A stretch of 64,000 bases of DNA from NCBI RefSeq assembly GCF_027744825.2, contig NC_071336.1, positions 25,328,501 to 25,392,500 of the forward strand. The letters run 5' to 3'. Below, piece after piece: positions 24,801 to 36,247 of this stretch. The notes beneath the pieces are model-generated. The model saw nothing but the letters and a program-made list of their open reading frames with translations. It was not told where the DNA came from and made no database searches. Numbering within the stretch: position 1 is the first letter of the stretch; each line of letters begins with the position of its first letter. A program made the translations under genes and the position numbers. This DNA comes from Synchiropus splendidus (taxonomy: Eukaryota; Chordata; Actinopteri; Syngnathiformes; Callionymidae).

Positions 24801-25151
24801 TGGAGGTTCCCAAAGATGGACTTTCTTCAAACCACTGCTTCACATGTACTAGCCTAAAGGATATACACGACTTACTCCCATGGTTTCACCCTGTTTCCAC
24901 AATTCATCTGAGCAGACTGAACGGTTCATCATCCTCTTCCATGTTCACATTCTGTGCAGGATGTCTCTGTAAGTGATAGTAGTGTTCCATCACTAGTTCA
25001 TTTCGATATGTCCTTACTACTCACCTGACTCCTATACTAGTACTAACAGTGTACAAAGAGCTGCTTTACAGAATAATTTCAGGATTTTAGAACACACCAC
25101 TTTAACACGAGCACATTGTTCTTGTGTCTGGTCTTTCTTTGTGACTCCAGT

Positions 25152-26019
25152 CAGTTTGGTTCACAGCTGAACTGGAAAACGTAGTCCTTTTTTTTTCATT
25201 TGTTTTAATGCCATGTGTTTTCCTGCTGAAAATTATACTTTTTTTTTTTACACTTGAATCATGTTTCATTCCTGATAAACGCTTCTGTTCTAATGCTTAT
25301 CAAAGTGACTTATTAATTTCAATCATTAACTGTTTATTTTACAATACACTTAATGGCCTCCATCTAGAAGGTTGTGTTTCTGCTGGTGTTTCTCTGTCTG
25401 ATGGGAAACCAAGTTATGCAAGTAGATGACATCATGAATTTCAATGTAATGTTCTGGAAATGTCGATAAGGGGACGACACTTTGGGTGGTGCCTGGAACC
25501 ATCTGGCCACCTGCCGTCCCACTCAGCTACTTTCAGTGATATCAGTGATAATAAAAACAGTAGCAAAAAAAAAAAAGTTTGGTGCAATGACATCATGATG
25601 ATGGGATGATGGGATGATGGGAACTTTGAGGTTATGAGTAGAATACTTGAGGAAACTCCACCGCCAGCTTTTTATTGATTTGTTTTTTTTTTGTGTGTGT
25701 CAGATTATGGTGGATGCTATAAACTATATTAGAAAGTGTGGTAAAAACACCTTATATTTCCAATAGAAGTTGTATTGCATCACCGTTGTACTTGAACTTG
25801 TGAAGGCGTCCAAAGGCAGATCACGTGATTAGAACACTGTAAACGTGACTTGAGTTTATCAGTGAAGGAAGTCGAACGTGAGTCAGTCAGCAGTGAGCGG
25901 TGAAATGGAGACGGCAGCAGTTTCACAGACACATTCATATACATGTTTGTATCTCAGCCTCTCACTGCCATGACCCTTTTCCCAGACCCTAACGTAAACC
26001 TAACCACCCAAAACAAATG
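25152..26019 (+). repeat. Downstream duplicated block, second copy
   Basis: Direct repeat of 22260-23201 with small insertions and deletions. The first copy carries extra sequence near 22860-22960; this one carries a (gatggga) expansion near 25600-25620. Neither has a coding frame apart from the RING 5' stub at its end. Confidence 0.85.
25857..25926 (+). pseudogene. 5' stub of a RING/TRIM copy (stub 2)
   Basis: Same leader and same METAAVS opening (ATG at 25905) as stub 1. It is cut at the same place by the same dispersed repeat. The shared junction shows the cut happened before this block was duplicated. Confidence 0.75.
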
Positions 26020-26190
26020 GCTGACCTTCACCATGACTCTGAGGCAAACTTAAACCCTATTATAGTGACCCTGTGATTTTGAAGTTTTAATCCTTAAGTC
26101 CAGACGTAACATTGTGAGGACCGGCATAAGGTCACCACAAATAGCAAATGGTCCTCACAAGGAGGTGTGTTTCCAGGAATTTGTCCCCAC
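26020..26190. repeat. Dispersed repeat rich in ggaccggcataaggtc / ggtcctcacaagg words
   Basis: Continues from the sequence that interrupts stub 2. The words tgtgaggaccgg and ggtcctcacaagg form an imperfect inverted pair. The type is familiar from fish genomes, but I cannot name its class. A shorter version follows stub 1 (23107-23201). Confidence 0.4.
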
Positions 26191-27341
26191 CCACCCACAC
26201 GGTCAGATACACAGCGTTTCTCTCCACTGCAGTGTGTAGAAGTGCAACATGAGCTCCGGAGCTCACGCTTGATGTATAGAAGTGTAACTGCTGAAACGCA
26301 GTGAGGCTTTTGGGGTCACAGTTCTTACAGTCTGTGGCTGTTTCTGAGACCTACATATCTCCTGCTTCAGGACTGAAGAGAAGCCTACATTTTGGATCAG
26401 CCATGGCTTGACCACACAGGCCACAAGAACTGTGGTTAAATATAAATCCGTGGCAGTTCCTTCCCATTGCTTCTCCTGGCGCCGGGGGCTTGATGAAATT
26501 TGCCCCGCAGGGCCCCCCGCTATAATCAGCAGACAGAGGTCCAGGGCTCAAATTAAAATCAGCCTCAGTTTACACTTTTGTTTGTTGTGGGGCAATTACA
26601 GCGTCCAAGCTCAGACAATGCGGTTATACTTTCCTGCAGCAAATGGCCTGCATCCTGTGCCGAACGCTGCCAAGAAAAACCTCAAATAACAACGGAGAGA
26701 GGAAGAGAGATGTGGCTTCTGTGGGTCTTTCCGAAGAGCGGGTCTTAAACTGGCGCTGTGTTTGTCAGTCAGGAGACTCAGATATGGCCTCATTTCCTTA
26801 AAACGCTGCCTTCATTTGCACACTTTTTCTGGGGGCTCCCCCTTGCATTATGCTAATGTAAGTTTCCTCTTTCACTTGTCTTGAGCTACTATAGCTGCTG
26901 AATTAGCCCTTCAGTGTTGAGCATTTTGTGGATAACTTTTCTTTTGAACAAGAACATCATGCTGTCAAAAACTCTAATGCTTGGAATAGAGTGGTAAAAG
27001 ACTCGATACAAATGCACCGCCGTCAATTTAAAGTTGGACATTACCCCTCGCTTCTCAGTTTAAAGTCGCTTGAGTTTGGATATGCCAGTAGCCTCATAGG
27101 AACCAGCTGCAGAATAGAGTCATCTATGGTCATTTGCTGTTGTGCTACCCATGTGAGAGCCTGAGAAATACACCATTTAACTGTTATTTGAGCTTTCAGT
27201 TTACATCAAAATGTTGGTTGGAACTTGGAAATGTGCCACCTTGGCCAACTCTTCAGAAACGGGGAAAGCAGCACACAAAATTGATGCTGCAAAATAGTTA
27301 TTCTTCATCAATACATTGTGTATAGTGCTGCATCAGATAGT
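26191..27341. other. Unique sequence, no gene seen
   Basis: No frame above 93 codons and no domain. The 26350-26850 part is of even composition and might be conserved noncoding DNA, but nothing proves it. Confidence 0.4.
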
Positions 27342-27711
27342 AAGGTTATTATAGTTAACAAAAACTAATGGAAAAAAAAGCGAGAATTCCAAGTCATTTT
27401 TGTTAACTGAAACAAAAACGAAAGTTTTTCATAAAACAATAACTAACTGAAATTACATTGTCTGTTTACAAAACCGAATTGCAGTGAAATTGTCCTTCAT
27501 TTTGATCTTCATTTCATACATAAGCATTTTGAGATGATGTGATATATTTCAGTCTTGAATCTCGTTCCAGTCTTCCATATTGAAGAAAAAAACAACAACA
27601 AATAACTAAAACTAAAAGTCAACCCACTCTAAAAACAAACTGAATTTGAAAGACAAAAATTCAAAAGATCAAGACAAAAACTAATAAAAAATCCACAACT
27701 ATTTTATCCTT
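27342..27711. mobile_element. About 370-bp AT-rich MITE (aaggttattatagtt ends)
   Basis: The left end is aaggttattatagttaac. The right end is aactattttatcctt, whose reverse complement aaggataaaatagtt mirrors it. The interior is full of aaaactaa/aaacgaaa words, typical of a widespread fish element with these termini. It has no coding capacity. Confidence 0.6.
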
Positions 27712-30080
27712 CATCGACCAGTGCACATCATATACCGACAAACTGGCGTAATGGTGAAGATAGTCGTGGACTCTGAATGTGGTTGTAATAAAACACAAGT
27801 ACTGTTTATGATCATTTACTCACATTTTTGTGATTTCTTTTATGATGAACGTGTTCACTTCAAGTTCACCAACCATGGAGACAGTCAGTGAATAGTCATT
27901 CGCTGCAGCCTGAGTTGTGTAAACGCATTTCAGACTCACATATGTGGCTGTAGCTCTAACTGGATGTCTGCAGGGGACACCCTGGAAAGGTCTCCAGTCC
28001 AACACAGGGCCTGCAGACCACTATCTGCCCATGTCCTGCTCTGTCCTTGACTCCTCTCCTTGATACCGCCGTGGTGGGAATTTCCCGTGTCACGCCCAAA
28101 CTGCTATCAGTGAGATCCCGCAGTTTGATGTCTGTGAGAAAGACAAAAATGAAGTTCAAGTATTTCTAATCTTGTCATGAAACATCTGATAAACGGTGAA
28201 AACCAAGCAGAAGAAATGAGTGGCGCTCCCACAGCTACACCCACACACACACACACACACACACAAAAGGATTAGTCAAAGTTGCGTGAATTCTGAAGGG
28301 ATTAAAGCATGTGCTGGTATTTTAGTCATTGTGACTTGACTCCAATGACTCGACTCATTATGAACTCACAGACACAGTGGGAGGCCGCATGAGGACTGTT
28401 TGTTTCAAGGATGCAGGAAGAGAAAAGACTGTTGAATCATTACTTCAATAATGCTTTGAAACTGTATCATGGTGAGTGAAGGTGACACTGTTGGTTGCTC
28501 TAAAGTCGAGGCTCCGGTAAAAAGATATTTTTCATCAAGAACTTGGGGCTCATGGTTGAAGGTCTGGTCAGGATTCTGTACTCCTGCCCCAGTGGGCAAA
28601 GGTGGAGGACACCCTGGAAAGACAGACAGGCACCCACTCAGACAATTCAATCTGATAAAGAAGTCAGAGCAACGTAACTCAGCCCTTTGTTCTCCGGCGT
28701 GAGAAAGTATTTTTGAGTTCTGATATCCAAACCTGAATGATCACTTGTGTGGCAGACAACCTCAGCAGTCCTGAGGCTTGTGGCTGGGTGGGAAACTGCG
28801 GGACATTTGCCACATGACTCCTTCCCTTTCAGCCTTCTAACTCAGGTTAAACAGTCACACATGGAGATCATTTAAGGCCATGCTCACTCATTTCTGTATA
28901 TGTACATAAAGCGCCCAGGTCTCCTCATATACATCCAAAGAAGGGAACGAATAGTGTAACTGAAACTCTGTAGTTTGCGCCACATTTAAAATGCAAGGGC
29001 CAAACCTCCTTAAATGACTGCCACGGGGGAATTGCATATGTGTGCTATTTTGTTCTGAAAAAAAGTCTACAATAACAAAAAGAGAAACATGATACGGCGT
29101 TGTGAGGTCGCCAGCGCTGAGTATCGGGAGAGCTCATTCGTAAAAGTGGCCAGTAGACCTCAAGCTGTGGACTTAGTTTGACGTTTTGCAGTGGAACAAA
29201 GGGTCACTGTTTGTACTGTGAGATGGTTGGATTTAAATACCAAATCTATCACATCACTCTTGAATTATACGCAGTATTTATGACAGATGTTGCCAGACAC
29301 GTTCGGTAAATCATTCTTCTCTTATATTGTGTTGTGTCCATTTCTGTTTGGTTGGCTTCGTTCAGTTGTATTTATTTGTTTGTTATTTTCATTGAACCTG
29401 TAATTCGGGGCTGGTTGTTGTGGGATTTTTTTATTCTGTATTTTCGGTCACCTGCCCACATCTGGCAAAACAAAATATTACTTCAAGTTCTTCTGCAGCT
29501 CTCTAAATACCAAGAGGACGCATCATGATCTCATGTTTATGGCCTTCCAACATGAGTCCTTTTGTACTTTATATGAGCCCTTCTCCAAGCCCCTCCCAGA
29601 ATGACTGATGCAAATGGAACACGATTAGCATCTGATGTTTAACAGCTACTTTACTTTCATTATGTATGCCAACAATTCACAACTTTGTTGAGAGCAAGTT
29701 AAACTGAGTCATAATATGTTTTCATGGAACATCTGCCTTGTTATCCTTTTATAACTGAAGTGACAGACGTCAGGACTAGGAAGATGCATCCTAAAAATAT
29801 ATTTCAATAAATTCTGTCAGTATCATCTGTCATGAGGTGGTGATAAAAGGTCCAAAAATGCCAGATGAGTTGAGATCCACTGAGCTTGAACATGCAAGTT
29901 TTGGGATACAATATTTGGTCCCTAAGGGTCAAATAGTGGCGTATATTAATGTAGAAAAGGACTCAAGAGAGAACAAACCATCACCTGGCCAATTATTTAC
30001 ACTCATATCTTTTTATTCATTTATTGTTTTGTCTATTTAAATTTGTAATTTGATTCCTTTCTTCAGCATTTGAAAGATCA
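27712..30080. other. Unique sequence with a (CA)n run
   Basis: Contains a (CA) microsatellite at 28242-28265. No gene or element border is recognised. Confidence 0.4.
28242..28265. repeat. (CA)n microsatellite
   Basis: Twelve uninterrupted CA units. Confidence 0.95.
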
Positions 30081-30145
30081 TTGATAGCGATATGGGACAG
30101 CAGGTGGCAGTAGCGTTCCGGAACTCGCTTGCAATAGACGCACAT
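30081..30145 (+). repeat. Short dispersed repeat with a CTCF-like motif (copy 1)
   Basis: About 65 bp similar to 48450-48520: gggacagcaggtggcagt, then gaactcgcttgca versus gaacttgcttgca, then acgcac. The motif ACAGCAGGTGGCAGTAGC (30098) matches the CTCF core in 11 of 12 positions. Confidence 0.5.
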
Positions 30146-33100
30146 TATTGAGCACTGGCGCTATCATATGGCAACAGGGTCCTGTGACACAGTTTCTCAT
30201 GAGTTGTGAATCCAGATGGAAGACCCTTGGAAGACCACCAAAATTCTAAATTTTCAATTCAAACATTTCCTAAATGTTTCAGTCAATTCCATCCTGGAAT
30301 TATTTTGCTGACAGACAGATAAACACAGACATTCACATAACACAATTACCGGCAGAAAACTGACATAAAGTAGCTCATAAAATGTAACAGTGACAACAAG
30401 TGTTTAAAACATCACCTCATTCCTGGAGTGGCCTCCTTACATTATACCTTAAATAAATTGTTGTTGCCCTCATGTTTCTTGCTGTTGCACACAAAAACAG
30501 CCACAAAACTCTACTGTCTTCAAAAGCAGATGTGTTTGTGAATGTGATGAAACTGTGGATTCATGTGAAATTTGAGAGGCCAAGTGGAAAAATGGTGATA
30601 AGATGTGACATCACACTGAGTGGAGGAGACTATCAATCCTCTTAGGTCTCCATCCATGCAACAATAACACACCTAAAGTCAACATTCAACACTTCTCAAT
30701 ACGACCATGTTATTCTTTTTCTTCCAGTTTGGCCTCCGAGCCTCAGGACAGACTTTGGGACCCAAGTCTCCCAGTATTGGAGTCCCTGCCTATTACTCCG
30801 TCCATTATTCCGACTGCGAAGACAAAGTGAGACAGGAAATGAAATACACGCCGTTCAGTGGTCTGAGATGAATGAGGCCATGGCTCTGTGTTGTTTGTGG
30901 CGCCCGTCCACTTACTTTAAAGCTGAGTCAGCGCAGAGTGGACTGAGTCACCGTTCCCGTCGGTTTGATTTGGACAGCTAGGCACTCGGTGGACTCGGTC
31001 GATTCATCATCCCTGCGGCATTAGACAAATATACATTGACTGGTGGTATAGACGCGATGATTCATGCCAAGGCTTCAATTCGTGCGCGTTGCTTAACGTG
31101 TTTTATCAGAAAACAGTCCGGTAATTCCATTGTTCCAGTACATCGAACGTTATTGTGACGGAAATACAAGATTCATCCAGGCCTCAGTTCGTGCCATTCA
31201 ATTGTTCGGACCACCCAACACATCCTGTATATAGTTACATTTAGGCTAAAAAGAAAACAAAACAGTGACCTCATGCATGTAAGTAGAACTCTCTGTTTGG
31301 TTGCAGCTGCTAACTTGAATAAAGAGGAGTGGGGGATTTCCCCTTAAATACTTTTATTGACTATTATTTTTTATTACTGTTGCCGTCCATGTGATGTAAA
31401 GCAATGATGTTGAATGAAGATAACAGGACAAATGGATGGGCTGGAATGTTTTCCTCCATAAAAGCCGAAACCTGAGAATGATTGGCTGAATGTTCTCATA
31501 TTTTGAATTAAACAGCAAGTAACCAAAAAGGAAACGTTGCTTTTCTTGGACCCGACCAGCAGAACATAATAGGAGCTTCTGATGACCAGTAATGACTTCT
31601 GGATACACTTTGTTAATATCCCCTCGCAAAATGTATCCCATAATATTGTGGTAGTCGGCTCCCCGAGTCGATCGCACTGGACAGAAATTGCTGAATAAAC
31701 AACTGGAGCTTGTAAAGCAGGATTCCATTTTCACTGCTCGCTCACTTCCGCCGAGTCCCATCAAAATAAAAACAATGTTCTTTGTACATTTTTCTTACCT
31801 GTCCTTGTTTTGTTTCTTGTCTGAGTGATTTCAGTGACATCTACTGGTCTGTCTGTTACTGTTGGACCTAAAACATCAGGGTTGACAGGATGGAATGATA
31901 TGACATAAATCTTCACATAAATCATTAAAGGCTGATGGATGTTAATAATCTAACTTGATGCAGTTGTAATTGCTGCCATTATCAGAGCAGCTCAAAAGAC
32001 ATCCGCGTCAAACCCATGGCTCGGGGCTTAGTCCCGCCCACCATGCCATTATATGTGGCCCACAAGAGCAATACACGAGTTGATTTAAAGCTCACTGAAG
32101 CAAGACCAGCAACATCATGACCAATAAAGAATAGTCTTCTCGCTTTGCCCTTTTAAAATGCCAGCTACAGTCGAAACACTATAATCCTCAAATTTCAATC
32201 TGGAAAATTCCTAGAATATGTAACAAGAGAAAAGAAATTTGACAAACGGATGGGAGAGAGGATGAATGTGAGGCCATTCACACGGCTCTGTGCCGACATG
32301 TTCAGACAGAAAAGAAATAGTTTGGGAACCTGAAAACCTGTTTCACGGATTGGACCCTAGAAAGTTTCCAAATAGCAAAGTTACATACTGTACCAGACCT
32401 AATCGTCTTATGTGTCTCCTCATCATAACAAGTTGTTGCATGCGTGAAAACAAATGGTTTCAGTAAATCAACGTTTTCAGGATGTCAGTGCCACTTTCAC
32501 TTTCACTCAGTGTTGTTTACTTCCGTGTGAATAATATTGTGTTCAGCGCCATTTTTTCTGCCACTGTATGGACGTTGTTTGGTTTGATAGAAAGCACAGA
32601 GGTTCAGAGAGTCCAGTTCTGAGAACTCCCCTGCACCCCCTCCCTGACCGAATGGAACACAAGGAGTCAAGAAGTGATAGAGAAACAGAGGGGAGTGTTT
32701 TGCCATTTACTGAGTTGCAGTGCTAGATTTTAATCATGAGAAATAAATCTGCCTCCAATCCAAGCCGTCCTCATGCGGTCCATCTCTTCGTATGTCCGGC
32801 TGGAGTGGGTTCTGTAAGCAACGGACTTCAGTCATTTTGATGTTTCTTTTGAGATTTTTCCACGAATAACGAAGCAAAAACCCTCATGTTCATGATGTTT
32901 TATGCGTCATCTGTTTGTTTCAATGTTTCCACTTTGTTTTAAAAAACTTTTCTTTTTAAGTTTGATCAGTTGAGACTTCATTTTTAAAAAGAGACAATTT
33001 TTCTGAAGGCGTGGCAGCCCTCATTTAAGCCGTGGTGGTGTGCCATGCTAGTTACATGTGGCAGAGACCTTGGTGCTGGTGTGCTTCAAGGAGCAAAGCA

Positions 33101-35705
33101 CATATTCTACTGTATTATGATCGATCATTTTGTTTCGGTGACCCAACCGATTGGGCACTTAATGAGGTGTACTGTACTTGGGAATACTTCTCCAGCCATA
33201 GTTGATGCCACACAAGTTGCTCTGGGCAGAATAGAATCCTTGGAAGCAGACAAAAAAATGACACATGTGATAAGATTAATAAATAAACGGCATGAACTGA
33301 AGACAATAAATCTGCTAAGGAACGCCCCAAGACTACTCAGCGTTTGCTTCTATTTTGCAGTTTGAAACAGAATTTTGTGTTTAGAAATAAATAATCTCAA
33401 TTTTTGAAAGTTCTCTTTAGTTGCTGTGGATATGCCTATTTAAATGTTTGTGTCAAATGGTGGCCTCTCTGAGAAATTAACAGGGAAGTGTGCTGCTGTT
33501 CTCTTCCTCTGGGATCCAGTCTAACCTTGACTATATATCTAGGTGCCAGAGAAATGTGATATCCAAACAAACAGAGCCCTGAGGTGTTGAGTCGCAGTAT
33601 TGTTAATGTTGGACAAAAGGTCCCAGCGTGGCCCGACTGTAGATGACCGAGCCTCATGAAGAATGCACAAAAGACTACTGGACGAACTCTTTAGTTTCTC
33701 ACACAAAGAAAGATGTAAAAATAGAGGCAAAGCAGTACATCTGCCTGTCAAGTTTGGGCATCTGCCTGGACGCTCATTCATCATCATAACTGATTCTGGA
33801 CAAGGTTTCGAGGCAAAAGTGCCTCACCGAGTGTTTGCGAAGGAAAATAGGATGCACTTTTACGATGCCCTTTTTGTGAATAAAGCCCATTTACGAGATC
33901 GGGAAACAGGCAATGGAAACTCAAACATGAAACAGAAGCTTTTTACTAGTTAGAAAAAGAGACACACACATTGCATATACACACACATATGTGTAAATGC
34001 TTGCCTCGCCACAAACTGTAAACACACATGGGATCCAACGTGCACAGCAACACACACGCACACAGTAGCCTAACCTCAAACTGGAACTACCCAGCGAGGC
34101 GAAGACAATGAAGCAAGTCTCTGGCCGGGTCAAGTGAGTGACACGCAGGCCTATAATTCCCTGCATTTAGGAGCAGCTTTCCAAGCCATACTGACGTCTC
34201 TGAGACTGGCCTGAAATGGGTAATGGCCGGTGTTCACCACAAACTTCCCCGTCACTTAAGAACTGTCTCTAAAAGAAGCAGCTAGCGGACAAGGCAGCTT
34301 TAATTCCACTGGGACTTTTTCAGCCCGAGAATGAGGCGAAGTTTGAAAATGAAAAGACAAAGGGAGTCAGAAAGCTCCTTGTTGCAACAACTGCCGCCTC
34401 ATCATTTTCTCACCACGCCCCCTACCTCCAACTCCCCCACTCCCCAGGCCCACTGGAGCCAAACTGCCGGGTCGCGGTGGCGAGGGCGCATGTGGTGTGT
34501 GTCTGCATGCCTCTGCATGAGTGTGTAACAGCGTGTTGGGAGTGAAGATGGAGAGCCAGGGCATGTCTTGAGGCCATTATTCCAGTCTCTGTCGGCCTCA
34601 GCACAACACGGCATTAATTGGACACAGTAGCTGCGAGATCACAGCGGCTCCCACCTATTTGTTAAATGAGTAAATTGCCTGTCTTGTCATTCCAGGGCTT
34701 GTGCCTGCAGTGGATGCTGTGTTTATAAGGGTAAAGGGAGATGATAATATCTTGCACATGAGCTGAAGCTGGCCGACAACAAGGTGGTGGAAATAATGCA
34801 ATTACAGACACCTTGTTTTCAGTCTTGGCTTCAAACAACACTTTCTCGAAACACAATTCACTGCGTCTTCCTCCTTGTTGGAGTCTTCCCAGAGTATCAA
34901 TCCCTGCGACCTTGTACCGTCTCTATACCTTCACTTATTGAGTCCATTTTCTGCAAGCTCCTGTTTTGTCTGCATGTCAGGAGCTTTCAGATCATGACCC
35001 AAGACCCGCATTGTTCTTTGTACCAACTGTATTTGCTTGGTCTTGCTTGGCTTTCCTTCACATTGCGCTTGATCCCTACCTGGAAGGGACCTAGAATTTG
35101 GCATTATTTGAGCCACACACACCTTAACAAACGATGGTGCCGATGGCCTACTAACACTTCAGCCATTAGTGTTGTTGCATGCAAGGCAAGTCTCTGTCTC
35201 AAGACTGGATTATAGGCCACATATTCAAAGTCTTGTAATGTCCTATCTAGATCCAAACCCTAACCATTCTCTGTGAACGCACAAAAATACGGAAGGTGGA
35301 GAAACATCGAAGATTTCAAATGCAGTGGTTTGACTCCTTGACTCGGATTTGTGTTGTAGACACTCGATGCAAGTGGGAAACCTGGTCTTCTGGGACGGTG
35401 AAGGGCTTGGTTCCAACGGATCAAGTACACACTGTTTAACCAATGAGGTGTCGACTGATCCAAGAAACAACATGCTAACACTCAACTGATCACACTCCTA
35501 AGACTCCTGATTGGTGAAAAGGTGTCCTCTTGGTGAGTTGGAATAAAGACCGGCTCTTACTGTGGCCTTTTGGAGAAGTAATTGCCCACCCCTGCTCTAA
35601 AGGACACTCTACTGCCCAATCAGATGGCTAGCATTCAGAAGTTAGCATGGCTCCAAAACAATTGAGAAGCTGAGAAGCCATGTTGAAACCAAGTAGAAAA
35701 TGGGC
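30146..35705. other. Long unique interval with one weak exon candidate
   Basis: Frames of 103-143 codons (for example 31354-31764, 33045-33365, 34784-35215) have no recognisable domain. A candidate exon at 30728 is listed separately. 34060-34700 is compositionally even and may be conserved. Confidence 0.4.
30728..30826 (+). other. Weak candidate internal exon (33 codons)
   Basis: A pyrimidine-rich tract ending ctttttcttccag precedes a 99-base open segment followed by gtgaga, a usable 5' splice site. It would encode 33 residues beginning FGLRASGQTLGP and ending YSDCEDK, with no phase shift. I do not recognise the peptide, and one open 99-base segment is not rare by chance. Confidence 0.15.
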
Positions 35706-36247
35706 TTATTTCCGGACTATAAGGCGCTACTTTTTCCTTGCGGTCTGAACTCCGCAGGTTGTACGACGATGCGGCTGATATATGGATTCTTACAGGCTAA
35801 AAAGCGCTATGCTGCCAAAATATTGAGCCTCGTCCCAAAAAAACAGTGAAATCACAGGCGTTTTATTGACCTTTATTAAACGCTCAAAATACGTTGTTTT
35901 CAGCTGAATGTCCGCAGCTCCGGCAACAGAGCTGATCTCCTGGAGGACCGCAGACGAGAAGCAGCAGCTGAGACCCGCAGTGGTGTCGGAACTTCAGACA
36001 CGGTGGTGGAATTGCCACATTTTAACGGTTAAGATGTCATGCGTCCATGATTCAAGTTCTTATCATAGCTGAGTTTGTTTCATGAGTCAGTCTCGATTAC
36101 GGACCCCATTTTCAAAACTAGTTTAACAGTGATCCTCATGCACTTTCTACACCGCAGACAGCACCACTGCAGCCGAGGCTTATGCAATAATTATAAATGA
36201 ACAAGATCTATTTTCGTCCTTCAGTTGCGGCTAATATTTCAGTGAGT
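35706..36247. mobile_element. Tataaggcgc-type DNA element, copy 1 (right end missing)
   Basis: Starts ttatttccggactataagg. Many internal words are shared with 57469-57980: attgagcc, tttattgacc, gatctcctggaggaccg, gtttgtttcatgagtcagtc, ttttcaaaactagttta and gtgatcctcatgca. Similarity ends near gcggctaatatttcagtg without the terminal repeat seen in copy 2. Confidence 0.65.

Larger units (their letters stand above)
21040..26019 (+). repeat. Degenerate local duplication array containing RING/TRIM copies
   Basis: Similar blocks recur in the same orientation. 22260-23201 matches 25152-26019 closely, with shared words such as tttctctgtctgatgggaaa and ctgccgtcccactcagctac. An older third version lies at about 21450-21720. 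The upstream block 21690-22259 matches about 23200-23980, with an extra insertion of roughly 200 bp near 23350-23550 in the second. The block 21040-21200 weakly matches 24890-25060. The array has therefore been built by at least two rounds of duplication followed by deletions. Confidence 0.8.

Noticed and set aside
34784..35215. 143-codon plus-strand frame
   Set aside because: The translation looks like random vertebrate intergenic sequence with no motif or homology I recognise.
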